From: Nonomuraea thailandensis
Lineage (GTDB): Bacteria > Actinomycetota > Actinomycetes > Streptosporangiales > Streptosporangiaceae
DNA length: 64,000 nt
Assembly (NCBI RefSeq): GCF_024172165.1
Contig: NZ_JAMZEB010000002.1
Span: 5,787,501 to 5,851,500 of the forward strand
Direction of reading: 5' to 3'
Positions within the stretch are counted from its first letter, which is position 1; the number at the start of each line of letters is the position of its first letter. The translations under genes and the position numbers were made by a program. Shown piece after piece: positions 31,576 through 40,686 of the stretch. The notes beneath the pieces are model-generated. The model ran no database searches. It worked only from the letters and a program-made list of their open reading frames with translations, and was not told the origin of the DNA.

Positions 31576-32916
31576 TCAGGCCGGGGACAGCTCCTTGGCC
31601 GGCTCGCGCGGCTCGCCGTCCTGCCCGTCCGCGTCGTCGTCGTCCAGCAGCGTGGCCTCGTCGAACGGCGCCTGGCCGGTCAGGACCCGCTCCGCGCGGT
31701 CCCGGTCGAACTCCCCGGTCCAGGTGCCGACGAGCACGGTCGCCACGGCGTTGCCGGCGAAATTGGTCAGTGCCCTGGCCTCGGACATGAAGCGGTCGAT
31801 GCCCACGATCAGGCCCACCCCGTCGACCAGCTCGGGCCGGTGCGCCTGCAGCCCGCCCGCCAGGGTGGCCAGGCCCGCGCCGGTGACACCGGCGGCGCCC
31901 TTCGAGGCGATCATCATGAACAGCAGCAGCGCGACCTGCTCCCCGAACTCCAGCGGCGACCCGGTGGCCGTGGCGATGAACAGCGTGGCCATGGTCAGGT
32001 AGATCGCGGTGCCGTCGAGGTTGAAGGAGTAGCCGGTCGGCACGGTGATGCCGGCCACGGTCTTGCTGACGCCCAGGTGCTCCATCTTCGCGATGAGCCG
32101 CGGCAGGGCGGTCTCCGACGAGGACGTGGACAGGATGAGCAGGAACTCGCGGCCCAGGTAACGCAGCAGCGACCACAGGTTGATCCGGGCGACCAGCCAC
32201 AGGATCGTGCCGAGCACCACGCCGACGAACAGCACGCACGTCACGTAGAAGGCGACCATGATGATCGCCAGGCTCTTGAGCGCCTCGATGCCGGTGGCAC
32301 CCACGACGGCCGCGATCGCGCCGAACGCGCCGACCGGCGCCGCCCACATGATCATGGCGAGGATGCGGAACACGAGCCGCTGGAAGTGCTCCACGCCGCG
32401 CAGGATCGGCGCGCCCTTGGGCCCCATGGCCTGCAGCGCGAACCCGGCGAGCAGCGCGACCAGCAGCGCCTGCAGCACCGAGCCGTCGGTGAGCGCCGAG
32501 ACGACCGTCTCGGGGATGATGCCGAGCAGGAAGTCCACGGTGCTGGCGTCCGCGCCCTTGGCCGCCTCCGCCTCGGCGGCCTGCCTGGCGGTGTCGGTGA
32601 GCTGCAGCCCCGAGCCCGGGTCGATCAGGTTGCCCACGACGAGGCCGATGACCAGGGCGACCGTGGACATGGCGATGAAGTAGCCGAGGGCGAGCCCGCC
32701 GACCTTGCCGACCTGGGCTGCCTGGCGTACGGAGCCGATGCCGAGCACGATCGTGCAGAAGATGATGGGGCCGATCACCATCTGGATCAGCGCCACGAAG
32801 CCGGTGCCGAGGGGTTTGAGCTCCTTGCCCACGTCCGGCCAGATGAAGCCGACCAGGATCCCGAGCAGGACCGCCACGATGACGGCCAGGTAGAGATAGC
32901 GGGTGCGATCGCGCAT
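31576..32916 (-). CDS. dctA: Dicarboxylate:cation symporter (DctA/GltP family)
   Basis: A 446-aa DAACS-family transporter with eight membrane helices and two re-entrant loops. Hallmarks are the serine-rich loop STSSSETALP, the NLDGT substrate/cation motif (SFNLDGTAIYLTMA), and GIDRFMSEARALTNFAGNAVAT near the end. The acidic cytoplasmic C-tail (LLDDDDADGQDGEPREP) is variable in the family. It probably imports succinate, fumarate, malate or aspartate with H+ or Na+. ATG at 32916 follows GGAGA at ~9 bp. The gene is divergent from a CitA/DcuS-type two-component system, the common regulatory partner of DctA. Confidence 0.92.
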   Translation of the reverse strand: MRDRTRYLYLAVIVAVLLGILVGFIWPDVGKELKPLGTGFVALIQMVIGPIIFCTIVLGIGSVRQAAQVGKVGGLALGYFIAMSTVALVIGLVVGNLIDPGSGLQLTDTARQAAEAEAAKGADASTVDFLLGIIPETVVSALTDGSVLQALLVALLAGFALQAMGPKGAPILRGVEHFQRLVFRILAMIMWAAPVGAFGAIAAVVGATGIEALKSLAIIMVAFYVTCVLFVGVVLGTILWLVARINLWSLLRYLGREFLLILSTSSSETALPRLIAKMEHLGVSKTVAGITVPTGYSFNLDGTAIYLTMATLFIATATGSPLEFGEQVALLLFMMIASKGAAGVTGAGLATLAGGLQAHRPELVDGVGLIVGIDRFMSEARALTNFAGNAVATVLVGTWTGEFDRDRAERVLTGQAPFDEATLLDDDDADGQDGEPREPAKELSPA

Positions 32917-33023
32917 AGGGGGGTTCTCCGGCGGTTCTTGAGGGACCTTCTGATGTGCGACTATGCGCCTCACGAGTGATGCAGGTCACCATTGCGTAAG
33001 TTTCGTACATGGAGGGGAATCCG

Positions 33024-34505
33024 ATGCGGCGCTGGAGCCTGGCAGGGCAGATGCTGGTCCTGCAGCTGCTCGTGGTCGCCGTCACAGCGACGGGGGGCGC
33101 GGTGCTGGCCCTGTTGCAGGCCCACGAGCTGCTGCAGGAGGAGGCGGGCGCCACGGCCAGGGCCGTGGCGGTCACCGTGGCGACGTCGCCCGACGTGCTG
33201 GAGGCCCTCGGCGAGCGGGATCCGACCGTACGGCTGCAGCCGTACGCGCAGCGGGCGCGAGCGGCGACGGGGGTCGATTTCATCACCATCATGAAGACGG
33301 ACGGCACCCGCTACACCCACCCGAACGAGGCGGAGATCGGCAGGCGCTTCCTCGGCCACATCGAGCCGGCGCTGCGGGGCGAGACGTTCACCGAGACCTA
33401 CACCGGCACGCTGGGCGCCTCCAAGCGGGCGGTGACGCCCGTCATGGCGGACGGCAGGGTGCGGGCGCTGGTCAGCGCCGGGATCACGATCGACAGGATC
33501 AGCGCCAGGCTGCGCGGCCAGCTCGCCTGGGGCGGCCTGATCGTGGCGCTGGCGCTCGGCCTGGGCGCCGCGGGCACCTGGCTGGTCACCGTACGGCTGC
33601 GCCGCCAGACGCACGGCCTGGGGCCGGTCGAGCTGGGCCGCATCCACGACCACCACGACGCGGTGCTGCACGCCGTCAGGGAGGGGCTGCTGCTGATCGG
33701 CAGGGACGGCACGCTGACGCTGTGCAACGACGCCGCGCGCCTGCTGCTCGGCCTGCCCGCCGACGCCGAGGGCCGTCACGTGCGGGAGCTGGGCCTGCGG
33801 GAGGTGCCGACCGCCGGCGAGGAGCGGATCCACCTGGCCGGTGACCGGGTCCTGGCCGTCAACAGCGCCGCCAGCAGGCTCGGCACGGTCGTCACCGTAC
33901 GCGACCACACCGAGCTGCAGGCGCTGACCGGCCAGCTCGACGCCGAGCGCGGCTTCGCCGAGTCGCTGCGCTCGGCCGCGCACGAGGCGGCCAACCGGCT
34001 GCACACGGTCATCACGCTGGTGGAGCTGGGCCGTACCGAGCAGGCGGTGGCGCTGGGCACGGCGGAGCTGCGGGCCGCGCAGGAGCTGACCGACCGCGTG
34101 GTGGGCGCGGTGCGCGAGCCGGTGCTGGCGGCGCTGCTGCTGGGCAAGAGCGCGGAGGCGGCCGAGCGCGGCTCCGAGCTGGTGATCACCCAGGACAGCG
34201 AGCTGGACGACCTGGGCCTGGACGCCCGCGAGCTGGTCACGATCGTGGGCAACCTGATCGACAACGCCATCGACGCGGCCTCCCGGGTGGAGGTGCACCT
34301 GAGCGCCGGCGAGCGGCACGTGCTGATCAGGGTGTCCGACGACGGGCCGGGGCTGACCGGCACGGAGGCGTTCGAGAAGGGCTGGACCACCAAGGGCGAC
34401 GGCCGCGGGCTCGGCCTGGCCCTGGTCGGTCAGGCGGTGCGGCGGCTGGGCGGCACGATCGAGGCCAAGGGCTCGACGTTCACGGTGAGGCTGCCGACGT
34501 CATGA
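33024..34505 (+). CDS. CitA/DcuS-family sensor histidine kinase
   Basis: 493 aa. A membrane helix (~10-32), an extracytoplasmic PAS-like (PDC) sensor (~35-160, with DFITIMKTDGTRYTHPN and IGRRFLGH), a second helix (167-190), a cytoplasmic PAS domain (~210-300), then H320 (RSAAHEAANRLHTVITLVEL) and an HATPase with NLIDNAIDAAS and DDGPG. This is the C4-dicarboxylate/citrate sensor architecture. ATG at 33024 is chosen because GGAGGGG lies 6 bp before it; the upstream ATG at 33009 has none. It overlaps the response regulator by 4 bp (ATGA) and is divergent from dctA. Confidence 0.93.
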   Translation: MRRWSLAGQMLVLQLLVVAVTATGGAVLALLQAHELLQEEAGATARAVAVTVATSPDVLEALGERDPTVRLQPYAQRARAATGVDFITIMKTDGTRYTHPNEAEIGRRFLGHIEPALRGETFTETYTGTLGASKRAVTPVMADGRVRALVSAGITIDRISARLRGQLAWGGLIVALALGLGAAGTWLVTVRLRRQTHGLGPVELGRIHDHHDAVLHAVREGLLLIGRDGTLTLCNDAARLLLGLPADAEGRHVRELGLREVPTAGEERIHLAGDRVLAVNSAASRLGTVVTVRDHTELQALTGQLDAERGFAESLRSAAHEAANRLHTVITLVELGRTEQAVALGTAELRAAQELTDRVVGAVREPVLAALLLGKSAEAAERGSELVITQDSELDDLGLDARELVTIVGNLIDNAIDAASRVEVHLSAGERHVLIRVSDDGPGLTGTEAFEKGWTTKGDGRGLGLALVGQAVRRLGGTIEAKGSTFTVRLPTS

Positions 34506-35167
34506 TCTCCGTGCTGGTGGTCGAGGACGAGGAGATCACCGCCGAGGCCAACCGCATCTTCGTCGAGCGGGTGCCCGGCTTCGAGGTGGCGGGCGTGGCC
34601 AGGTCGGGCGCGGAGGCGCTGCGCTTCCTGCGCCGGCGGCCCGTGGACCTCATCCTGCTCGACCTGTACCTGCCCGACATGCACGGCCTGGACGTGTGCC
34701 GCGCGGTGCGGGCGGGCGGCCTCATGTGCGACGTGATCGCGGTCACCTCCGCTCGCGATCTGGCCATGGTCCGTTCAGCGGTGTCGCTGGGAGTCTCCCA
34801 GTACCTGCTCAAGCCGTTCACGTTCGCGACACTGGCGGAGAAGCTGTCGCGTTACGCCCGGTTCAAGGAGCAGGCGGGCCTGGCGGTCGGGCAGGGTGAC
34901 GTGGACCGGGTGCTCGGCGCCCTGCGCGGTCCCTCGGAGCTGCCGAAAGGCATGGCACGCGACACCCTGGACACCGTGGCCTCGCAGTTGCGCGCGCACC
35001 CGGAAGGGATGGGCGCGCAGGCCGTGGCGGATGCGATCGGAGTGTCTCGCGTGACGGCTCGCAGATACCTGGAATACCTGGTCGAGGTGGGTGTGGCGGC
35101 CCGCATCCCGCAGTACGGCGGGGTGGGCCGGCCAGAGTTGCTCTACCGGATCCCCATGGAAAGTTAA
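34502..35167 (+). CDS. CitB/DcuR-family response regulator
   Basis: 221 aa. The receiver domain (1-120) has acidic residues DEE at 9-11, phospho-acceptor D54 (LILLDLYLPD) and K104 (YLLKPFTFATLAEKL). The C-terminal ~75 residues carry the CitB-type helix-turn-helix (GAQAVADAIGVSRVTARRYLEYL, then GRPELLYRI). Translationally coupled to the kinase (ATGA). It probably activates dctA across the 107-bp divergent promoter region when dicarboxylate is present, as in Bacillus and enteric systems. Confidence 0.93.
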   Translation: MISVLVVEDEEITAEANRIFVERVPGFEVAGVARSGAEALRFLRRRPVDLILLDLYLPDMHGLDVCRAVRAGGLMCDVIAVTSARDLAMVRSAVSLGVSQYLLKPFTFATLAEKLSRYARFKEQAGLAVGQGDVDRVLGALRGPSELPKGMARDTLDTVASQLRAHPEGMGAQAVADAIGVSRVTARRYLEYLVEVGVAARIPQYGGVGRPELLYRIPMES

Positions 35168-35240
35168 TGGTGGTGACGCTGGCCGTTCAATCCGGCCCTC
35201 TAGCTTCTGGGTGCAATCCGATGCACTGAGGAGACACACC

Positions 35241-37283
35241 TTGCGAGTCCTGGCCGTTGTTCCCGCCCGCGGAGGTTCGGCGGGCGTACCCCTGAAGAAC
35301 CTCGCCCTGGTCGGGGGCGTCCCGTTGGTCACCCGGGCGGTGCGGGCCTGCCTGCGCGCCGAGCTGGTGGACCAGGTCGTGGTCAGCACCGACCACGACG
35401 GGATCGCCGAGACCGCCAGGGAGGCGGGCGCGATCGTGGTGGAGCGCCCGGCGGAGCTGAGCGGCGCCACCGCCTCCAGCGAGTCGGCGGTGCTGCACGC
35501 GCTCGACGCCCTCGGCGAGGAGCCCGAGGTCGTCGTGCTGGTGCAGGCCACCAGCGCGTTCATCGACCCCGATGACCTGTCCGCGGCGGTGCGCAAGGTG
35601 CTCGACGGCGAGGCCGACTCGGTCGTGTCCGGGCTGCCCACGCACGAGTTCCTCTGGACGGCCACGGGCGGCGGTGTCAACCACGACCCGGCCGTCCGGC
35701 AGCGCCGGCAGGACCGCGCGCCCGAGTTCCGCGAGAACGGCGCCTTCTACGTCATGCGCACCGCGGGCCTGCGCGAGCACGGCCACCGCTTCTTCGGCGA
35801 GATCGCCGTCCAGCCGGTGCCCGCCCAGCACGCCATCGAGATCGACAACCCGGAGGACCTGGAGCTCGTGCGAGCACTCGCCCCGTTCATCGACCAGCCC
35901 GAGCCGATCGACGTGGACGCCGTCATCACCGACTTCGACGGCGTGCACACCGACGACCGCGCCTACGTCGACTCCGACGGCCGCGAGATGGTGCTGGTCA
36001 GCCGCTCCGACGGGATGGGCGTCTCGCTGCTGAAGCGCTCCGGCGTCAAGGTCCTGATCATGTCCACCGAGCAGAACCCGGTCGTGGCGGCCCGCGCCCG
36101 CAAGCTCGGCGTGCCCGTGCTGCAGGGCCTGGCCGACAAGCGGACCGTGCTGCGCGACTGGCTGCGCATCGAGAGCCTCGACCCGGCCCGCGTCGCCTAC
36201 GTCGGCAACGACGTCAACGACCTGGGCCCGATGGGCGAGGTCGGCTGGCCCGTCGCCACCCCTGAGGCCCACCCGCGCGTGCGCGCCGCCGCCCGCGTGG
36301 TGCTGACCGCCGCCGGCGGGGCCGGCGCGGTGCGCGAGCTGTGCGACCGCGTCGTGGCCGCCCGGCCGGAGCCCGAGCCGGCTCCCGTGGCGGTGCGCAC
36401 CCGGCCGCAGTTCGCCCCGGTGGCGATCGGCGACGTGCTGGTCGGCGACGGCGAGCCGGTGTACGTCATCGGCGAGATCGGCATCAACCACAACGGCGAC
36501 ATCGACCTGGCCAGGCAGCTCATCGACGTGGCCGCCGAGGCCGGCTGCCAGGCGGTCAAGTTCCAGAAGCGCACCCCCGCGATCTGCGTGCCCGAGGAGC
36601 AGAAGGGCCAGATCCGGCAGACGCCGTGGGGCGAGATGACGTACCTGGAGTACAAGGAGCGCACCGAGTTCGGCCGCGACGAGTACACGCAGATCGCCAA
36701 GTACTGCGACGAGCGCGGGCTGCACTGGTTCGCCTCGCCGTGGGACGTGCCGTCGGTGGAGTTCCTGGAGGACATGAACGTCCTGGTGCACAAGGTGGCC
36801 TCGGCCAGCGTGGCCGACCACGAGATGCTGCGCGCCCTGGCCGCGACCGGCAAGCCGATCATCCTGTCGACCGGCATGTCGACGCTGTCGGAGATCGACG
36901 CCGCCGTGGAGATCCTCGGCACCGACAAGCTGATCATGATGCACGCCACGTCCACGTACCCGCTGCCTCCGGAGGAGGCGAACCTGCGGACGATCACCAC
37001 GCTCAAGGAGCGCTACGGCGTCCCCGTCGGCTACTCCGGCCACGAGCGCGGCCTGCAGATCTCGCTGGCCGCGGTCACGCTCGGCGCGGTCTGCGTGGAG
37101 CGGCACATCACCCTCGACCGCACCATGTGGGGCTCCGACCACGCCGCCTCGCTGGAGCCGTCTGGCCTCGAGCACCTGGTCCGCGACATCCGCATCATCG
37201 AGCAGGCCCTGGGTGACGGCGTCAAGCGGGTCTTCCCCGGTGAGGAGGCTCCGAAGGCCCGCCTGCGCCGGGTGACCGTCTGA
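35241..37283 (+). CDS. Trifunctional nonulosonate enzyme: CMP-sugar synthetase / HAD phosphatase / NeuB-NANS-like synthase
   Basis: 680 aa in three modules. Residues 1-215 form a CMP-nonulosonate cytidylyltransferase (VLAVVPARGGSAGVPLKN, FRENGAFYVMR, then IDNPEDLELVR). Residues 225-372 form a KdsC-like HAD phosphatase (DFDGV at 231-235, GNDVNDLGPM at 322-331). Residues ~395-680 form a NeuB/NANS-type synthase (EIGINHNGD 412-420, AVKFQKRTP, GYSGHERG 597-604, ERHITLDRTMWGSDHAASLE), apparently without the usual C-terminal SAF domain. Together they could turn a hexose-6-phosphate plus PEP into a CMP-activated nonulosonate. Start is TTG at 35241, 6 bp after GAGGAGA. It heads a glycosyltransferase cluster. 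Confidence 0.85.
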   Translation: MRVLAVVPARGGSAGVPLKNLALVGGVPLVTRAVRACLRAELVDQVVVSTDHDGIAETAREAGAIVVERPAELSGATASSESAVLHALDALGEEPEVVVLVQATSAFIDPDDLSAAVRKVLDGEADSVVSGLPTHEFLWTATGGGVNHDPAVRQRRQDRAPEFRENGAFYVMRTAGLREHGHRFFGEIAVQPVPAQHAIEIDNPEDLELVRALAPFIDQPEPIDVDAVITDFDGVHTDDRAYVDSDGREMVLVSRSDGMGVSLLKRSGVKVLIMSTEQNPVVAARARKLGVPVLQGLADKRTVLRDWLRIESLDPARVAYVGNDVNDLGPMGEVGWPVATPEAHPRVRAAARVVLTAAGGAGAVRELCDRVVAARPEPEPAPVAVRTRPQFAPVAIGDVLVGDGEPVYVIGEIGINHNGDIDLARQLIDVAAEAGCQAVKFQKRTPAICVPEEQKGQIRQTPWGEMTYLEYKERTEFGRDEYTQIAKYCDERGLHWFASPWDVPSVEFLEDMNVLVHKVASASVADHEMLRALAATGKPIILSTGMSTLSEIDAAVEILGTDKLIMMHATSTYPLPPEEANLRTITTLKERYGVPVGYSGHERGLQISLAAVTLGAVCVERHITLDRTMWGSDHAASLEPSGLEHLVRDIRIIEQALGDGVKRVFPGEEAPKARLRRVTV

Positions 37284-37311
37284 CCGTACGCATCAGGAAG
37301 AATCGACAACA

Positions 37312-38292
37312 TTGATCACGCTCTCGGTCGTCGTGCCCATCCGGGACGGCGAGCGCTTCATCGCCGACGCGCTCTCCTCGCTGTCCCGCAACGCGCGCGG
37401 CGACTTCGAGTTCATCATCGTGAACGACGGGTCCGTGGACGCCACGGGCGACATCATCGACGACTTCATCGGTGAGCTGCCCGGGCTGGTCGTGATCCGC
37501 AACCCCGCGCCGGTGGGGCTGGCGGACGCGCGCAACACGGGCCTGTCGGCCGCGACCGGCCGGTACGTCACGTTCATGGACGGCGACGACTGGCTGGCGC
37601 CCGGCTACCTGGCACGGCTCGTCGAGGCGATCGACGGGCTCGGCTGCGACTTCGTACGCGTCGACCACGTGCAGGTGGAGGGCCGTAAACGGGTCGTGCA
37701 CCGTGCCCCGCTGGCGCGGAGGGGCACGGTGCTCGCCCCCCGCGACGCCATCCTGCCGGCCGGCGTGCGCACCATGGTGGACTACCCGTACGCCTGGGCC
37801 GGCGTCTACAGGCGCTCCCTGGGCGACCTGCTGCACTTCCCCGGCTCCCTGCACACCGCCGAGGACCGGCCGTGGATCTGGCGGCTGCACCGGGAGGCCG
37901 CCACGTTCGCGGTGGCGTCGCTGGCCGGGGTGTTCTACCGGCGCATGGTGTCGGGGTCGCTGACCCAGGTGGGCGACGAGCGCCAGCTCCACTTCTTCGA
38001 CGCGTTCGAGCTGGTCTTCAAGGACCTGGAGCCGGAGTTCCTGCCCAAGGCCGCGCGGAACTTCTGCGCGCTGCTCGCCCACCACCTGGAGATCGGCGAC
38101 CGGCTCACGCCGGCGTTGCGCGCCCGCTTCTGCGAGCGCGGCGCGCAGATGGTGCGGGCGCTGCCGCCGGAGCTGGTGGCCGAGTCGGTGTCGCGGATGT
38201 CCGTGGAACGCGAGGCCACCCTGCGGGCCCTGGTGCCCGACCTGCCCCCCAGCCCGCACGTCCGGGTCCGCCGCGACCGGGAGGAGTCCTAA
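37312..38292 (+). CDS. Family 2 glycosyltransferase
   Basis: A 326-aa GT-A enzyme. The N-terminal nucleotide-binding strand is LSVVVPIRDGERFIADALSS, followed by FIIVNDGSVDATGDI and GLADARNTGLSAATGRYVTF, and the metal-binding acidic motif MDGDDW (~89-94). The C-terminal ~150 residues, with AEDRPWIWRLHRE, resemble acceptor-binding parts of wall-polymer GT2 enzymes. It starts with TTG (37312), 28 bp after the trifunctional enzyme, with AGGAAG upstream. It is probably one of the polymerising or priming transferases of the nonulosonate-containing glycan. Confidence 0.88.
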   Translation: MITLSVVVPIRDGERFIADALSSLSRNARGDFEFIIVNDGSVDATGDIIDDFIGELPGLVVIRNPAPVGLADARNTGLSAATGRYVTFMDGDDWLAPGYLARLVEAIDGLGCDFVRVDHVQVEGRKRVVHRAPLARRGTVLAPRDAILPAGVRTMVDYPYAWAGVYRRSLGDLLHFPGSLHTAEDRPWIWRLHREAATFAVASLAGVFYRRMVSGSLTQVGDERQLHFFDAFELVFKDLEPEFLPKAARNFCALLAHHLEIGDRLTPALRARFCERGAQMVRALPPELVAESVSRMSVEREATLRALVPDLPPSPHVRVRRDREES

Positions 38293-38294
38293 AG

Positions 38295-39530
38295 GTGAAG
38301 GTCTTCTACGCCTCGACGCTGTTCGGGGCGATGTCGCTGGCGGCCGCCATCGACGAGGGCCGCTTCGGCGACGGCCGCCGCGTCCTGATCGTCTCGAACA
38401 ACGCGGCCATCCCCGAGGTGGCGACCCCGCTGGACAGGACGCCAGGCTTCGCCGCGCTGCGCTCCCGCTTCGAGGAGGTGCACTCGTGGAACGAGCTGAT
38501 CGCGCCGCTGCACCCCTCCGACTGGCGGGCCCGCGTCATCGAGGTGCCGATGATGGAGCGCCTGATCCGCTCCCACTGGGGCCTGGACGGGGCCGAGGAA
38601 CTGGTGCTGGAGTCGATCGCGGTGCCGCCGGCGCGCACGATCGCGGGCCTGGTGCGCGACTGCCCGATCTCGGTCTACTCCGACGGGCTGATGAGCTACG
38701 GCCCGACCCGCGACCCGCTGCCCGCGGAGATCTTCCGCCGCATCGAGCGGCTGATCCACCTCGACCTGGTGCCGGGGCTGAAGCCGCTGCTGCTCAGCGA
38801 GTACGGCGTCGCCCCCGAGATCCTGCCCGACGAGCGATTCCTGTCGATCGTGCACGAGGTCACCGCGACGGCGCCCGACATGATGGCCGGGCAGGCGATC
38901 ATCCTCGGCCAGTACCTGTCGGCGCTGGAGCTGCTCACGCCGGAGGAGGAGGCCGGGCTGCACGAGACCATGCTGAAGGCCCTGGTCGCCCGCGGCCACA
39001 CCGACGTCGTGTTCAAGCCGCACCCGGCCGCCGGCCGCCGGCACGCCCAGCTCCTGCGCGCCGCCGCCGATCCCTTAGGGGTGCGGCTGTCGGTGGCCGG
39101 GGAGAGCGTGCCCGCCGAGGTGTGCTTCGCGGCACTGCGGCCCGAGCTGGTGGTGGGCTGCTTCTCCACGGGGCTGGTGACCGCGCAGCGCTACTTCGGG
39201 CTGCAGGTGGCCTCCTACGGCACGGACCTGGTGCTGGAGCGGCTGGCCCCGTACGAGAACAGCAACCGCATCCCCGCCACCATCGTCGACGCCATGCTCC
39301 CGAGGCTGTCGGCGCAGGGGCACATCGAGCGCCCGCCGGTCACGGACCTGCAGGCGCTCGTGCGGTCCGTCGGCTACTGCATGCAGGCCGAGACCTATCC
39401 CGGCCTGCGGCCGGACCGCATCGACTTCGACCGGCGCTACTTCAAGCGCAAGCGCCTGGAGACGCTGGGCTTCGCGGAGAAGCCCAGCACGCTCTCCAGG
39501 ATCCGCAAGAAGATCAGGTCAGCGATCTGA
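38295..39530 (+). CDS. Polysialyltransferase-like glycosyltransferase (PF07388-type)
   Basis: A 411-aa GT-B-like protein. The start KVFYASTLFGAMSLAAAIDE and DGRRVLIVSNNAAIPE match the alpha-2,8-polysialyltransferase family group. Bacterial sialyltransferase-type motifs are visible: an SDG acidic motif (SVYSDGLMSYG), the HP motif (VFKPHPAAGRRHAQ) and an S/T motif (GCFSTGLVTAQRYFG). The GTG start lies 2 bp after the GT2 stop with GGAGG upstream. It likely uses the CMP-sugar made by the trifunctional enzyme. Its 3' end overlaps the convergent gene by 17 bp. Confidence 0.78.
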   Translation: MKVFYASTLFGAMSLAAAIDEGRFGDGRRVLIVSNNAAIPEVATPLDRTPGFAALRSRFEEVHSWNELIAPLHPSDWRARVIEVPMMERLIRSHWGLDGAEELVLESIAVPPARTIAGLVRDCPISVYSDGLMSYGPTRDPLPAEIFRRIERLIHLDLVPGLKPLLLSEYGVAPEILPDERFLSIVHEVTATAPDMMAGQAIILGQYLSALELLTPEEEAGLHETMLKALVARGHTDVVFKPHPAAGRRHAQLLRAAADPLGVRLSVAGESVPAEVCFAALRPELVVGCFSTGLVTAQRYFGLQVASYGTDLVLERLAPYENSNRIPATIVDAMLPRLSAQGHIERPPVTDLQALVRSVGYCMQAETYPGLRPDRIDFDRRYFKRKRLETLGFAEKPSTLSRIRKKIRSAI

Positions 39531-40686
39531 GGTAGCGGCGCATGCGGCGCTTGGCCCGGTAGCCCACCCGCAACATCTTGGGCGGCACCTCCACACGGAG
39601 CCGGGCCCGGCGCCGCCCCGCCGCGTGCTCCGGCCCGTCGAGCAGCGACCTGGCGGGCACGCGCGGCCGGGAGATGACCAGCCCGCTCAGCAGCCCCGCC
39701 CAGTCGTTGCGCTCGGCCGGATGGAAGTAGTTGGCCGCGCACCAGGCTCCGGCGGCGTCGCGGAACTCGCCCGCCGCCAGCTCCTCCAGCGTGCCCAGCA
39801 GGTCGCTGCCCTCGAACACCAGGTTGATCATCTCGGCGCTCACGCCGAAGTCGCGCAGCACCAGCGACGGCACGCCCATCGCGATGGCCTCCAGGGCCGC
39901 CGTCGAGCTCACCGTGACGAATCCGGCGGCCCGCTGGAGCTGGTCCTGCATCGAGCCGGCTTCGAAAGCCAGCCGTCCCGGCTCGCCCAGCTCCCGCCAC
40001 AGCCGCTGGTAGTGGAAGCGCTCGTTGTGGGTCTGCCGCTCGTCCTCCAGCGCGCGCAGCTTGACCACCACGTCGAGGTCGGGGCGGCGCCCGGCCAGCT
40101 CGGCCAGCGACAGCAGGATGCGCTCGCGCTCCTCCCGCCCCCGCGGCACCTTGGCCTGCGTGGCGAACACCACCCGGTTGCCGCCCCGCGCGCTCGGCTC
40201 CGGCCGCAGGAACGGCAGCCGGGCCAGGCCGACCGCGCCTCCCCCGCCGAGCCTGGCGGCGATCTCGGAGAACTCCGCCACCTCCCGCTCGCTGTGCACC
40301 ACGAACAGGTCGCAGCCGCTGCGGAACAACCACGCCTTCTCCGTGGCCGGCACCGAGATGCCGGGCAGCCCGCTGACGAACACCGGCCGCGGCCGCAGGT
40401 CGTTCAGCACCTCGGCCACCAGCACGTCCACCACGGGGCCCGTGCAGGCCACGAGGATCACGTCGGGCCTGGTCCGCTCGGCCAGCCGCCGCACGGATCG
40501 CGCCGACAACACCGGCGGCGGCGCGCCCGCGCTGCCGTTCACCGCGGCGGCGATCTGCTCCGGCGAGGGGGCGATCGGCGTGCGCACCACGACCAGCTCC
40601 GTCACACAGCCCGGAGGCAGGTCACCGAGCAGGCAGGCCGCCCATTTCAGATACGAGTCGGAGTCGGCGACCGCCAACACTTTCAA
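39514..40686 (-). CDS. DUF6716-like putative GT-B glycosyltransferase
   Basis: 390 aa. The frame LKVLAVADSDSYLKWAACLL and the later block GFVTVSSTAALEAIAMGVPS (the usual GT-B donor-loop serine/Glu segment) support a glycosyltransferase; I believe this is the group labelled DUF6716, from memory. A Lys/Arg-rich C-terminus (YRAKRRMRRYLRSL) suggests membrane association. The TTG start at 40686 overlaps the stop of the upstream gene (TTGA) and has GGAG 8 bp before it. It converges on the polysialyltransferase-like gene and belongs functionally to the same glycan cluster. Confidence 0.65.
   Translation of the reverse strand: MKVLAVADSDSYLKWAACLLGDLPPGCVTELVVVRTPIAPSPEQIAAAVNGSAGAPPPVLSARSVRRLAERTRPDVILVACTGPVVDVLVAEVLNDLRPRPVFVSGLPGISVPATEKAWLFRSGCDLFVVHSEREVAEFSEIAARLGGGGAVGLARLPFLRPEPSARGGNRVVFATQAKVPRGREERERILLSLAELAGRRPDLDVVVKLRALEDERQTHNERFHYQRLWRELGEPGRLAFEAGSMQDQLQRAAGFVTVSSTAALEAIAMGVPSLVLRDFGVSAEMINLVFEGSDLLGTLEELAAGEFRDAAGAWCAANYFHPAERNDWAGLLSGLVISRPRVPARSLLDGPEHAAGRRRARLRVEVPPKMLRVGYRAKRRMRRYLRSLT

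Noticed and set aside
35211..35226. Operator before the nonulosonate cluster (GTGCA-N6-TGCAC)
   Set aside because: A 5-bp dyad between the response regulator and the TTG start; no second copy or convincing promoter was found, so it is not listed.
35241..37283. Annotation as sialic acid (Neu5Ac) synthesis proper
   Set aside because: No NeuC/UDP-GlcNAc epimerase or ManNAc-6-P source is visible, and the synthase-phosphatase pairing fits Kdn better. Neu5Ac is kept only as an alternative.
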